From Paenibacillus sp. TCA20 (GTDB lineage Bacteria > Bacillota > Bacilli > Paenibacillales > Paenibacillaceae), in contig NZ_BBIW01000004.1 in NCBI RefSeq assembly GCF_000732325.1, positions 62,001 through 126,000 of the forward strand: a stretch of DNA of 64,000 nt, in the 5' to 3' direction. The notes beneath the pieces are model-generated. The model was given only the letters and a program-made list of their open reading frames with translations, had not been told where the DNA came from and did not search any database. The translations under genes and the position numbers were made by a program. Below are positions 1-8,479 of the stretch, in pieces; the first letter of the stretch is position 1, and the number at the start of each line of letters is the position of its first letter.

Positions 1-462
1 ATTGATCCGACCCTCAAAGGATCACTCGGCAAGCTGAGCTATTTCATCAGTACACTGCAGACGATTCGGGCTGCCGAACCTTTTCGTTATCAGCTGAAGA
101 CGGAGAGCATACAGATTGAAGATGAGGCTGTGATGATCTATGTATCGAACGGCAGGTCTCTAGGCACCAGCACACTGCCATTTGCCAAGGATTCGCTTAC
201 GGATGGACAATTTGATGTACTCATCATACGCCAGGCGGGTATCCCTCTTCTCCGGGAGCTGCTGGCAAGGAAGCCGGAAGGCAGGTGGGAGCCGCATAAT
301 GACAGCCTGAAATATTTCAAGGCGAGTCATATTCATCTGCAGACAGAAGGAGAGATGCCGGCAGATACGGATGGAGAAGTCTATCTCTCTGCACCGGCTG
401 AGATAAAGGTGCTGGAGCGCAGACTGAAATTTCTCATGCCAAAGAACGGAGACTCACCATGA
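1..462 (+). CDS. Diacylglycerol kinase family lipid kinase, C-terminal part
   Basis: The reading frame is open from the first base, so the gene starts upstream of the window; 153 residues are visible. They match the C-terminal beta-sandwich lobe of YegS/DgkB-type lipid kinases, which phosphorylate diacylglycerol or related lipids at the membrane. The characteristic DTDGE stretch followed by a hydrophobic strand and a final LKFLMP motif are present, as is the VSNGRSLG strand that leads into the substrate lobe. The N-terminal nucleotide-binding lobe (GGDGT motif) lies outside the window, so lipid specificity cannot be judged. The gene converges on the TetR gene and shares a hairpin terminator with it. 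Confidence 0.8.
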   Translation: MDPTLKGSLGKLSYFISTLQTIRAAEPFRYQLKTESIQIEDEAVMIYVSNGRSLGTSTLPFAKDSLTDGQFDVLIIRQAGIPLLRELLARKPEGRWEPHNDSLKYFKASHIHLQTEGEMPADTDGEVYLSAPAEIKVLERRLKFLMPKNGDSP

Positions 463-474
463 GCTCCGTTCTTT
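441..474. terminator. Bidirectional terminator between lipid kinase and TetR genes
   Basis: An 11-bp perfect stem (AAAGAACGGAG / CTCCGTTCTTT) with a 12-base loop lies across the end of the lipid kinase gene and the stop of the opposing TetR gene. The A-rich left edge and T-rich right edge would serve both strands. Confidence 0.7.
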
Positions 475-1090
475 ATTGCTGCGCAGCACCTTGCAGAAAC
501 AATTCGACCAGCACTTGTGCAAGATCTAGCGGGGCGGGGTACTGAATTCTTGTGTCCTCCCGATTGCCGAGCATCAGCATCGCTGTGAAAGCCTGGGCGA
601 GGAGCATGGCATTGCCTTTCTTAAGTACACCTTGTTCCATAGCCTTCTCAAAATGAACAGACATCACTTCATAGATGCGGTATTCTGCATCTCGAATTTC
701 CTTGATCTGCTCCGGGCTTAAGAACGCTTCGGCTTCACGCATAATCGTCTCCATCTCCGCGTGAGGTCTAGCGATCTTGGCCTCGGCAACGCGAAGCAGC
801 CCTTGTTCGAATGTATCAGCTTCTTCAAGGAACTTTGCTGTATGCTTGTACCCATTCGTCAGCATGGTCGTCACAGAAATCTTGAAGAGCTCAGGCTTGC
901 TAGTGAAATGATAGTAGATGGATGCCTTGGTCACATTACATATTTTGGCGATTTGAGCAAGCGATACCGGCTCATAACCGTTCTCCATGAAGAGTATGGA
1001 GGCTGTCCTGAGTATCGTCTCCTGAATCGGAACTTGATCATGGGTTTGCTTGGGTCTGCCCGGCGTACGCGGGGTTTGTGTATTTTTCAT
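473..1090 (-). CDS. TetR/AcrR family transcriptional regulator
   Basis: A 205-residue protein with an N-terminal TetR helix-turn-helix at about residues 24-70 (ILRTASILFMENGYEPVSL, then ICNVTKASIYYHF), followed by an all-helical ligand domain that is not family specific. The start is supported by a strong AGGAGG site six bases upstream. It is divergent from the MMPL exporter gene across 185 bp that contain a perfect inverted repeat on the exporter promoter. The usual arrangement is that such a regulator represses the neighbouring exporter until a ligand binds; that role and the ligand are inferred from context. The short basic N-terminus (TPRTPGRPKQ) resembles the extensions of AcrR-like members. 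Confidence 0.88.
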   Translation of the reverse strand: MKNTQTPRTPGRPKQTHDQVPIQETILRTASILFMENGYEPVSLAQIAKICNVTKASIYYHFTSKPELFKISVTTMLTNGYKHTAKFLEEADTFEQGLLRVAEAKIARPHAEMETIMREAEAFLSPEQIKEIRDAEYRIYEVMSVHFEKAMEQGVLKKGNAMLLAQAFTAMLMLGNREDTRIQYPAPLDLAQVLVELFLQGAAQQ

Positions 1091-1130
1091 ATGAAACCTC
1101 CTGTGAACAGTTTATGACAAGATACGAATT

Positions 1131-1152
1131 TTATCAAAATTAAACTTGATAA
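1131..1152. promoter_or_regulatory. Candidate TetR operator
   Basis: A perfect inverted repeat, TTATCAA, eight bases, TTGATAA, lies between the divergent TetR and MMPL genes. Its right arm is also the -35 element of the MMPL promoter, so a bound repressor would block polymerase. Assignment to the adjacent TetR protein is inferred. Confidence 0.55.
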
Positions 1153-1174
1153 TTAACCTTCCGGTATATATAAT
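1146..1174 (+). promoter_or_regulatory. SigA-type promoter of the MMPL gene
   Basis: TTGATA and TATAAT are separated by exactly 17 bp, about 100 bp upstream of the MMPL start codon. This is close to the housekeeping consensus. Confidence 0.65.
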
Positions 1175-1275
1175 TGCTTTGATCATATTATTAATGGTTT
1201 CCTTATTCAAGTTAAATGAGTCGATGTTATGAATTGAATTCAAAAAAAGCAATATCCAAAAAGGAGAGAACTATA

Positions 1276-3507
1276 ATGCATGAATCCGGCCCGGATTATG
1301 GTAAATGGGTTGCAGGAAAGCGAAGCAAATGGATTACGCTCCTCGTATGGATCGTCCTCGCTCTCGTTCTTAACCTGACGCTGCCTGCCGTAGGTGAACG
1401 TGAGAATAACAATGCGGAGAACCTTGCCGATGACAAGGCATCCGTACAGGCAGAGCGTCTGGCTGCTCAGGAGTTTCCGAACAATACAGGTGTTCCAGCA
1501 CTAATCGTGTGGCACCGGGAGGGCGGGCTGCAAGATGAGGATTTAACCAACCTTCAGCAGCTTACCGAAGAACTGACAAGCAAGCCTGTGGCTAATCAGA
1601 GCCTGGTTGTCCCGCTGCATGAGCTGCCGCCTCCGGCACTGGATGCCCAACTGTCTGAAGACCGCAGCACGATTATACTTCCGGTGTTCTTTGATGAAGC
1701 CGCGGATGCAGCTGCTCTGGAGGAAGGAATCAAACAGCTGGAGGTCAAGGCTGAGGAGTTATACGGTGCGAGTCCTTTTGAAGCCGATATCAATGGTGAC
1801 GAGCTGAGTGCGCGTGTAACCGGACCCGTCGGTATCTCCATTGATGCTACCGGGTTGTTCGAGGATGCGGATGTATCCCTGCTCATCGCAACCGTATTGT
1901 TAGTACTAATCCTTCTGTTACTTATATACCGATCTCCGATCTTGGCAATCATCCCGCTGATCGGGGTTGGCTTTGCCTATATGGTGACCAGTCCCCTGCT
2001 CGGGCTACTGGCTGATCAAGGCCTGATCACAGTGGATTCTCAGTCCATTGCCATTATGACCGTGCTTCTGTTCGGGGCAGGTACAGATTACTGTCTGTTT
2101 ATCATTTCGAAGTTTCGCCAGCTGCTGTGGCATGAATCTGACAAGAAGAAGGCTCTGTTCAAGGCGATTATGACCTCCTCAGGCGCTATCGCCATGAGCG
2201 GCTTTACCGTTGTGATTTCCTTGTTTGCTCTGTTGTTAGCCGAGTATGGGGCTTATCAGCGCTTTGCAGTTCCATTCAGCCTGTCGATTCTGATCATGTT
2301 TATTGCCAGCCTGACACTGATTCCTGCACTGCTTGCGATTTTTGGCCGGGCCTCCTTCTATCCGTTTGTGCCAAGAACACCTGAGCTCGCTGCAGTGCAT
2401 GCGAAGAAGAAAGGCAAGCCGGTTCCTGCTCCGCATAAGGAGAAGGAGAGTAAGGTGGGCAAAATCGTTACGACACGTCCATGGACGGTTATCATATCAG
2501 CTGTGCTGCTGCTAAGTGTGCTTGCTGCATTCTCACCGCAGGTGAAATTCACCTATGATCTGCTGTCCTCCTTCCCGGAGGATGTGCCTTCACGTGAAGG
2601 CTTTACGATCATTGGTGAGCAGTTCTCTGAGGGAGAGCTTGCTCCGGTCAAAGTAATGGTGGACACCAAGGGGGAAGAGGTTGACCTTGGAGAGCGTTTG
2701 GCTGGGCTTGAATATGTAGATCTGGTGTCTGAACCGCAGCAAGGGGCTGAGAACAGCCAGATTGCGGGCTATGATGTAGAGCTGTCCATGAATCCGTATT
2801 CCATGGAGGCGATGCAGCACATTCCCGATCTGAGAGCAGAGGCAGAAGCCTCACTGGCTGCAGCCGGCGTGGCCAGTCCTGAGGATCACGTATGGATCAG
2901 CGGGCAGACAGCTGCACAGTATGACTCCGAGATTACGGGCGAACGGGATTCCAGAGTGATCATTCCGGTTGTTATTGGTCTGATCAGCCTGCTCTTGCTG
3001 CTCTATCTGCGCTCCATCGTGGCCACCCTTTATTTAATCGGGACCGTCATTCTGTCTTACTTCTCGGCGCTCGGCCTCGGCTGGCTTATTATTCATTACG
3101 GCCTTGGAGCGGACGCCATTCAGGGAGCAATTCCGCTATATGCTTTTGTATTCCTTGTTGCACTCGGAGAGGACTATAATATCTTCATGGTCTCAAGCAT
3201 TTGGCAGAAGCGCAAGCAGATGCCGCTCAAGCAGGCGATCAAAGAAGGGGTTGGAGAGACCAGCTCTGTTATAACCTCTGCAGGACTTATTCTGGCAGGA
3301 ACCTTCGCCGTTCTGGCGACACTGCCGATACAGGTACTGGTGCAGTTCGGTATTATTACAGCGCTTGGTGTGATGCTGGATACCTTCATTGTAAGACCGT
3401 TCCTAGTTCCTGCAATTACTACCGTGCTGGGAAGATGGGCCTTCTGGCCAGGCAAGCTGAGCCGTAAGGAAGCGGTTCAGACTGCAGATCAACAACAGAA
3501 AATGTAA
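1276..3507 (+). CDS. MMPL family RND-type transporter
   Basis: A 743-residue membrane protein of the MMPL/RND family, which exports lipids, siderophores or drugs using the proton gradient. It has the two-fold repeat typical of the family: one transmembrane helix near the N-terminus, a large extracytoplasmic loop, about five helices (residues 210-380), a cytoplasmic linker rich in Lys and Pro, then the same pattern again. The family motif GTDYCLF sits in the first half, and the matching GEDYNIF in the second. The start was placed at the ATG preceded by AAGGAGAG; the longer frame upstream has no ribosome binding site. Divergence from a TetR gene suggests ligand-induced export. Substrate is unknown; YdfJ-like drug transport is one possibility. 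Confidence 0.88.
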   Translation: MHESGPDYGKWVAGKRSKWITLLVWIVLALVLNLTLPAVGERENNNAENLADDKASVQAERLAAQEFPNNTGVPALIVWHREGGLQDEDLTNLQQLTEELTSKPVANQSLVVPLHELPPPALDAQLSEDRSTIILPVFFDEAADAAALEEGIKQLEVKAEELYGASPFEADINGDELSARVTGPVGISIDATGLFEDADVSLLIATVLLVLILLLLIYRSPILAIIPLIGVGFAYMVTSPLLGLLADQGLITVDSQSIAIMTVLLFGAGTDYCLFIISKFRQLLWHESDKKKALFKAIMTSSGAIAMSGFTVVISLFALLLAEYGAYQRFAVPFSLSILIMFIASLTLIPALLAIFGRASFYPFVPRTPELAAVHAKKKGKPVPAPHKEKESKVGKIVTTRPWTVIISAVLLLSVLAAFSPQVKFTYDLLSSFPEDVPSREGFTIIGEQFSEGELAPVKVMVDTKGEEVDLGERLAGLEYVDLVSEPQQGAENSQIAGYDVELSMNPYSMEAMQHIPDLRAEAEASLAAAGVASPEDHVWISGQTAAQYDSEITGERDSRVIIPVVIGLISLLLLLYLRSIVATLYLIGTVILSYFSALGLGWLIIHYGLGADAIQGAIPLYAFVFLVALGEDYNIFMVSSIWQKRKQMPLKQAIKEGVGETSSVITSAGLILAGTFAVLATLPIQVLVQFGIITALGVMLDTFIVRPFLVPAITTVLGRWAFWPGKLSRKEAVQTADQQQKM

Positions 3508-3523
3508 AAAAATATATAATTAG

Positions 3524-3563
3524 GGGCATGTTAGCAGAAGTATAGAGGCTAACATGCCCTTTT
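3524..3563 (+). terminator. Rho-independent terminator after MMPL gene
   Basis: A perfect 12-bp stem GGGCATGTTAGC / GCTAACATGCCC, loop of 12 bases, followed by TTTT. Confidence 0.8.
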
Positions 3564-3682
3564 GCATTAGTAAAGAGATAATATCAGCAGAATGGTTGCA
3601 TTTGCAGCAGGATAAGAATTAAGATGGATGAAGTTTAACCCGATATGAAGCATCAGACTAGACAAGCAGGGGGATTTACAAC

Positions 3683-4636
3683 ATGACAAAGAAGGCAAAA
3701 GTATATCTTAACCATGACGGCGGTGTTGATGATCTTGTTTCACTATTTATGCTGCTGCAAATGGATAACGTTGAGGTAACCGGTGTATCTGTTATTCCGG
3801 CGGACGGCTATTTGGAACCGGCAACAGATGCAAGCCGCAAAATTATAGATCGATTCAGCACCTATCCGGTGGAAGTGGCTAAATCGAATTCACGCGGTAA
3901 GAATCCTTTTCCAAGCGACTGGAGAATTCATTCTTACTTCGTTGATGCACTGCCGATTCTGAACGAGTCGGGCATGATGGAAGCTCCGTTGTCGGAGCTG
4001 CCTGCACATAAACATATCATTGAGACACTGAACAATACAGAAGAGAAGACCGTGCTCCTCTTCACAGGTCCGCTTACCGATCTGTCACGTGCGCTTGAGG
4101 AAGCACCGGAGATTGAAGAGAAGATCCAACGTCTGGTTTGGATGGGCGGTACGTTTGAGAACGGGAATGTTCAGGAGCCGGAGCATGATGGAACAGCGGA
4201 ATGGAACGTGTACTGGGATCCGGAAGCTGCACATCAAATCTGGCAGACGGGTATTGAGATTGATCTTGTGGCGCTGGAGAGCACGAATAAGGTTCCACTT
4301 ACCCCTGCTGTACGTAATCTGTGGGCGAAGGACCGCAATTACGAGGGTGTAGACTTCCTGGGTAACTGCTATGCCGGAGTGCCGCCGCTCGTATACAGCG
4401 AGACGAACTCTACCTACTATTTGTGGGATGTTTTAACGACAGCAGCTGTGGGTCGGGAAGACCTGGTTACACGAAAAGTGGTTCATTGTTCCGTCATTCC
4501 AGACGGTCCGAGCCAAGGACGTACGGTTATTGATCCGAACGGCAAGCCAGTAAATCTGGTATATGATACAGATCCGGATGCCTTCTTTGCCTATCTGGTA
4601 GAGCTTGCGAAGAGAGCAGCGCCTAAGCGCTATTAA
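3683..4636 (+). CDS. Nucleoside hydrolase (IUNH family)
   Basis: A 317-residue inosine-uridine nucleoside hydrolase-like protein, which would cleave the N-glycosidic bond of ribonucleosides to give base and ribose. The N-terminal calcium-binding motif reads NHDGGVDD, so the first Asp of the usual DxDxGxDD is Asn while the other Asp residues remain. The middle strand LLFTGPLTDL and WMGGTF, the EWNVYWDPEAA segment and the late Asp in LWDVLTTAAV also match the family. It has its own terminator and a GGGGGA ribosome site. A second member lies 3 kb downstream inside an ABC operon; the two are only distantly similar and probably differ in substrate. Substrate is not predictable from sequence. Confidence 0.85.
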   Translation: MTKKAKVYLNHDGGVDDLVSLFMLLQMDNVEVTGVSVIPADGYLEPATDASRKIIDRFSTYPVEVAKSNSRGKNPFPSDWRIHSYFVDALPILNESGMMEAPLSELPAHKHIIETLNNTEEKTVLLFTGPLTDLSRALEEAPEIEEKIQRLVWMGGTFENGNVQEPEHDGTAEWNVYWDPEAAHQIWQTGIEIDLVALESTNKVPLTPAVRNLWAKDRNYEGVDFLGNCYAGVPPLVYSETNSTYYLWDVLTTAAVGREDLVTRKVVHCSVIPDGPSQGRTVIDPNGKPVNLVYDTDPDAFFAYLVELAKRAAPKRY

Positions 4637-4656
4637 TACCTGCCTTACAAAATAAG

Positions 4657-4716
4657 AGTGCTGATGTTTCCCGGACCGGGCTGTTCCTGATCCGAAAATC
4701 ATCAGCGCTTTTTTTT
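4657..4716 (+). terminator. Terminator after first nucleoside hydrolase
   Basis: AGTGCTGATG pairs with CATCAGCGCT (one G-U pair) and is followed by eight T. Confidence 0.8.
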
Positions 4717-4863
4717 GTACGAGCCTTGTACGAACGGTTTTCACTCTAGGCCCTGTTTTGGTAAAATGAAAGGATGCGTCTTAGGCATGAACAGCAGATT
4801 AAGCGCCGAGCTGAGGACGGGAAGTCACCTTCAGGTGTTGACGAGAAAGGATATTCAACGAAA

Positions 4864-5586
4864 ATGAATGATAAGCTAGTTATATGTATTCCAGGTCAGT
4901 GGAAGGATCGGGACAGGCTGAAGCGTTCGGTTCAGAAGAAGAGTCGGAGCGAATATGTGCTGGCTGAAGATTTGCTGATGGATACGAAGCACAATCGTGC
5001 GTTTGAAGTTCGATTCCAGGAGCATGAGGCCAAGCTGTCAGAGTCCTTCTATTATTCGGAACGAGGCATGATGAACGACAAGGCATTGCACAAATTGGAC
5101 AAGCATACTCATGTATTACGTCTGATGAGCTATATGGGCGGCTTGGATGCGGTACAAAAAATCGTGCCGGCAGTACAGCTTCTGCTGAAGAGCGGCGGGC
5201 TGGCGGTGAAGATTGAGAATTCAGGCAAAGCTTATACTTCCGAGGAATGGGACAAGCTGACCCGTGAAGCCAGAGTCGACCAGCTGCTGCATACCTTTGT
5301 CAGCTATCGGCAGAATGAGCAATACTACTATTCCTGCGGGATGCAGATGTTTGGCCTTCCCGAAGCAGCGATCAGCATAGATACCGATCCGGATGCTTCA
5401 ATGCAGGTCATGTCTCAATTCTTGTATGGCCTGCTGACGCAGACGGAAGAAGAGAGCAGTGCAGGCAAAGAATTCAAGATTTATGGTAGAACGTATGCCA
5501 GCCAGTATGAACCCGAATGTTTTAATGAAGAAGAGCCGTATTTGTACAACCCGAGCGGTATGTACGTGCTTACCGAGGTCGGGTAA
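4864..5586 (+). CDS. DUF4261-like conserved protein
   Basis: A soluble protein of about 240 residues with no signal peptide or membrane helix. The sequence opens with LVICIPGQWKDRDRL, and the central part (MSYMGGLDAVQKIVPAVQLLLKSGGLAVKIENSGKA, read as separate short conserved blocks) and the end (YLYNPSGMYVLTEV) resemble the DUF4261 family of uncharacterised Firmicute proteins. The frame extends 30 codons further upstream, but that part is charged and has no ribosome site; GAAAGGA lies before the chosen ATG at a rather long spacing. No function is known, and the neighbours do not suggest one. Confidence 0.6.
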   Translation: MNDKLVICIPGQWKDRDRLKRSVQKKSRSEYVLAEDLLMDTKHNRAFEVRFQEHEAKLSESFYYSERGMMNDKALHKLDKHTHVLRLMSYMGGLDAVQKIVPAVQLLLKSGGLAVKIENSGKAYTSEEWDKLTREARVDQLLHTFVSYRQNEQYYYSCGMQMFGLPEAAISIDTDPDASMQVMSQFLYGLLTQTEEESSAGKEFKIYGRTYASQYEPECFNEEEPYLYNPSGMYVLTEVG

Positions 5587-5642
5587 AGGATCAGGAATAC
5601 GCCCATATTTATTGAATGTATTATGAAATGGATTCATAAATG

Positions 5643-5697
5643 AAAACCTTCCATTAGAGGCACACTAGATTTATGGGCACTAATGGGAGGTTTTCTT
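5643..5697 (+). terminator. Terminator after DUF4261-like gene
   Basis: A 15-bp stem AAAACCTTCCATTAG / CTAATGGGAGGTTTT with one G-U pair, followed by TTTTCTT. The preceding 20 bp carry a copy of the ATGAAATGGATTCAT palindrome. Confidence 0.75.
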
Positions 5698-5826
5698 GTT
5701 CTTATCAAGAACCTTATATATGTCGGCATTGATAACAGGAATCTGGCAGCTCCGAATAAAACAAGCAAATGACCCTTGGCAATGTTCGTGTTTTAATAAC
5801 CTTTTGTGTAAAATATTCCTTATCGC

Positions 5827-5855
5827 TTGCTTGAATCCGAATGATTATGTATAAT
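5827..5855 (+). promoter_or_regulatory. SigA-type promoter upstream of MpsC-like gene
   Basis: TTGCTT, 17 bp, TATAAT, about 60 bp before the start codon of the small gene. The rest of the 330-bp gap between the two genes holds only the terminator described above and AT-rich sequence. Confidence 0.55.
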
Positions 5856-5916
5856 CAAACCTGTGAGATGTCCGAATGTACGGTAGTATCTTTCGAATAG
5901 TGAAGGTGGTATCTGA

Positions 5917-6261
5917 ATGCAGCTGGACACGAACGAGAACAAGAAGAAGATGTGCCAGATTTACAATGAAGTATCTAAGGAGCTATTCGGATTCGGCACG
6001 ACCCTCCTGAAGGCTAGTGTTGACGATCGGATTGTTACCTTCTATGCGAAGCACCGCCGTTCACCTCGTTCGGCTGCTCTTGAAGGGGAAGCCCCTGAAC
6101 TCAAGCAGGAAGTTGATTTTCGAATGTCTCTTCTATACAAGAAGATATTTCGGGACAAGCTTGAGGAGCAGATGAACCTTGAGATAGAAGCATTGCTGAG
6201 AGATTATGACGCTCCGACGCAGATTGCGATTACGACGCTGATCCTGCGCGAAGAGTCCTGA
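5917..6261 (+). CDS. Small conserved protein, DUF2294/MpsC-like
   Basis: A 114-residue soluble protein. The pattern (short helix, KELFGFGTTLLKASVDDRIVTFYAKHR, then a long helix and a final PTQIAITTLILRE strand) resembles DUF2294, the family of MpsC, which has been linked to a sodium-translocating membrane-potential system in Staphylococcus. Similarity is judged by eye and is modest. GAAGGTGG lies just upstream of the ATG. No operon partner is evident; the next gene downstream is a separate ABC operon with its own leader. Confidence 0.5.
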   Translation: MQLDTNENKKKMCQIYNEVSKELFGFGTTLLKASVDDRIVTFYAKHRRSPRSAALEGEAPELKQEVDFRMSLLYKKIFRDKLEEQMNLEIEALLRDYDAPTQIAITTLILREES

Positions 6262-6345
6262 CAATAGGGTGAAGATCGAGTCTACAACTCATCAATTCCC
6301 ATATATGACGGCAATCAACTTCGGATCTACTCTGGAGGAGAACCA

Positions 6346-6408
6346 GTGAATTTAGAAGCGGGTGTCGCTATTTCTTTGTTTACGAAGAAAAGTGTTCTTG
6401 TACATTGA
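6346..6408 (+). CDS. Candidate 20-residue leader peptide
   Basis: A GTG-started reading frame encoding MNLEAGVAISLFTKKSVLVH is preceded by GGAGGAG at five bases, a very strong ribosome site. Its stop codon lies in the loop of a 16-bp terminator hairpin that precedes the ABC transporter gene, and its last seven sense codons or so form the left arm of that hairpin. The ribosome site itself sits in the loop of a small CTGG/CCAG hairpin that includes the G of the start codon. This is the geometry of transcription attenuation by a leader peptide. The peptide is not enriched in one amino acid, so what it would sense is unclear. It may also be a chance frame. Confidence 0.4.
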   Translation: MNLEAGVAISLFTKKSVLVH

Positions 6409-6430
6409 CAAGGATACTTTTCTTTTTTTT
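6386..6430 (+). terminator. Terminator or attenuator upstream of ABC operon
   Basis: A 16-bp stem (AGAAAAGTGTTCTTGT / ACAAGGATACTTTTCT, two G-U pairs), a six-base loop and eight T. It lies more than 120 bp after the previous stop codon and only 56 bp before the transporter start, which suits a regulatory attenuator better than a simple end of the previous gene. Confidence 0.7.
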
Positions 6431-6485
6431 GTTTCATTTTGGGCCATATTACAAAAGACAAAAGATTCTAAGGGGGAAATTTACA

Positions 6486-7526
6486 ATGAAAAAGGTACTG
6501 ACAGGAATTACGAGTGTTGCACTAGCTTCCATGCTGCTAGCAGGCTGCGGCGACGGCGGCGGAGCGGCAAAAGAAAAACTGGTCATATCGACTTGGGGCT
6601 TCTCGGAAGAATTCTTCAATGAGCAAGTATACGCTCCGTTTGAAGAAGAGCATAACGTTGACATTGTCGTTGAGGTCGGAAACAACGCAGAACGTCTTAA
6701 CAAAATCCGTCAAGGAACTTCACAGGTCGATATTGTGTTCCTGTCCGACTATTATGCACAGCAAGGTATTGCGGAAGGGTTGTTTGAAACCATCGACCGT
6801 GCGAACATCCCGAACATCGAACAAATCTATGATTCTGCCAAAGCACCGCTTGGTGAGGATTACGGTCCAGCCTACACCGTGGGACAGCTGGGCATTGCCT
6901 ATAACCCGAACCTGATTAAGAACGAAGTGACATCCTGGAGCGATCTGTGGAGCGATGAATTCGCCGGAAATCTAACTCTGCCGAACATCACGGCAACAGC
7001 AGGACCTATGGTGCTTGATGCAGCATCCACCGTAGCTGGCAATACCGCATTCAATGAAGATGCTGCTTTTGCCGAACTGACTAAAGTGAAGGATGGCGTG
7101 GTGAAGTTCTACAGCCAAACCTCAGAATATGTGAACATGTTCGCTCAAGAGGAAATTGCGGGCGGACCGATCATGGAAATGTACTTCAAGGATATCCAGG
7201 CTGCTGTGCCTGAAGCGAAGTTCGTAACACCTAGTGAGGGCGCGTATGCCGTAATGAATACAGTGAACGTCGTAAAAGGATCGAAAAATAAAGAGCTTGC
7301 AGAAGAGTTCATTAACTGGCAGCTGAGCGAGGAAGTACAGACCGCTTCTGCTAAAGCCAAGGTGGATTCCCCAGTTAACGTGAACGTGAAGCTGACAGAG
7401 GAAGAAGCAGAGGGCATCACTTATGGTGCAGACGTTGTAGACCAGCTGAAGCTTCTGGACATGGAGTTTGTAAACAACAATGCAGCTGTATGGACAGACC
7501 GCTGGAACCGTGAAATTGCAAACTAA
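6486..7526 (+). CDS. PotD-like ABC transporter solute-binding lipoprotein
   Basis: A 346-residue family 1/PotD-type binding protein. It has a lipoprotein signal ending in LLAGC, then LVISTWGFSEEFFNEQVYAPF, the usual opening of this group. The start is the ATG after AAGGGGG; the longer frame runs into the attenuator hairpin. It is the first gene of a five-gene operon with a nucleoside hydrolase, two permeases and an ATPase. The family includes polyamine, thiamine and iron binders. The company of two nucleoside hydrolases and adenine deaminase suggests a purine nucleoside or a related ribosyl compound as ligand; this is inference. Confidence 0.85.
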   Translation: MKKVLTGITSVALASMLLAGCGDGGGAAKEKLVISTWGFSEEFFNEQVYAPFEEEHNVDIVVEVGNNAERLNKIRQGTSQVDIVFLSDYYAQQGIAEGLFETIDRANIPNIEQIYDSAKAPLGEDYGPAYTVGQLGIAYNPNLIKNEVTSWSDLWSDEFAGNLTLPNITATAGPMVLDAASTVAGNTAFNEDAAFAELTKVKDGVVKFYSQTSEYVNMFAQEEIAGGPIMEMYFKDIQAAVPEAKFVTPSEGAYAVMNTVNVVKGSKNKELAEEFINWQLSEEVQTASAKAKVDSPVNVNVKLTEEEAEGITYGADVVDQLKLLDMEFVNNNAAVWTDRWNREIAN

Positions 7527-7537
7527 GGAGGAGCCCT

Positions 7538-8479
7538 ATGAATCCGATTCTGCTGGATGTCGACACAGGTATTGATGATGCACTCGCCATCATGCTGGCG
7601 GTTCAAACTCGCAAAGACGACATTGCCTGCATTACGACCGTATGCGGCAATGTGTCACTGGATCAAGCTACAGAGAACACATGTAAAATACTTGAGTTCA
7701 TGCAGGCCGATCAAATTCCTGTATATCGCGGCTCGGAGAGCCCGCTTATCCGCAAATCGCATTATGAGCACCGCGTGCATGGACAGGATGGTCTAGGCGG
7801 AGCACTCAAGGAGTACACAGCCAAGAAGCAGGCAGACAGCGGATTTGCCCCAGACCGTATCATCGAGACGGTCATGGAGAGACCAGGCGAAGTGACACTC
7901 ATTATGACAGGTCCTCTGACCAATCTGGCGCTTGCGCTGCTCAAGCAGCCCGATCTCGTTAAGCATGTCAGAGAAGTGATCTTCATGGGCGGCGTCGTCA
8001 AAGGCATGGGCAATGTCACACCGGTTGCAGAGTACAACACGTATGCCGATCCTGAAGCAGCCCGTATCGTGCTGCAGGCCGGATTCCCTAAGCTGACGCA
8101 GGTGGGGCTGGATGTGACACGGCAGACGCTGCTGACGGAAGCTCATATTGAGCGTCTCACCATTCCTGCGATCAAGGAATATGTCGCGCAGAGCACAGCC
8201 ATCTACATCAAGCGCTATGAACAAATGAACGGAGTCCGTGCTTGTGCTCTGCACGATCCGCTTGCAGTAGGGGTAGCGCTGAATCCCGATTTGGTAACAA
8301 GAAATGCGTATTACGTCGATGTAGAAACGGCAAGCCGCTTGTGCGATGGACAGATGGTCTGCGATTTCCAGAATCGACTGGGACAAGAAGCGAATGTACT
8401 GGTCTGCGAGGAAGTGAATCAGGCTGCTTTTCTGGAACATTTTATTGAAGCACTTAACAAACCCATTGGAGCCTCTTAA
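7538..8479 (+). CDS. Nucleoside hydrolase inside ABC operon
   Basis: A 313-residue member of the inosine-uridine hydrolase family. The calcium motif DVDTGIDDA is complete, followed by IMTGPLTNLALAL, IFMGGVV, EYNTYADPEAA and the late HDPLAVGVAL, which holds the family's final Asp ligand. It would release free base and sugar in the cytoplasm. The gene lies between the binding protein and first permease genes; AGGAGG precedes it and its stop is directly joined to the permease ATG, so it is translationally tied to transport. This placement is the best clue to the cargo of the transporter. Confidence 0.92.
   Translation: MNPILLDVDTGIDDALAIMLAVQTRKDDIACITTVCGNVSLDQATENTCKILEFMQADQIPVYRGSESPLIRKSHYEHRVHGQDGLGGALKEYTAKKQADSGFAPDRIIETVMERPGEVTLIMTGPLTNLALALLKQPDLVKHVREVIFMGGVVKGMGNVTPVAEYNTYADPEAARIVLQAGFPKLTQVGLDVTRQTLLTEAHIERLTIPAIKEYVAQSTAIYIKRYEQMNGVRACALHDPLAVGVALNPDLVTRNAYYVDVETASRLCDGQMVCDFQNRLGQEANVLVCEEVNQAAFLEHFIEALNKPIGAS

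Noticed and set aside
6262..6485. Purine riboswitch before the ABC operon
   Set aside because: The conserved loop and junction sequences of the purine aptamer are absent; the structure seen is a leader frame and terminator hairpin.
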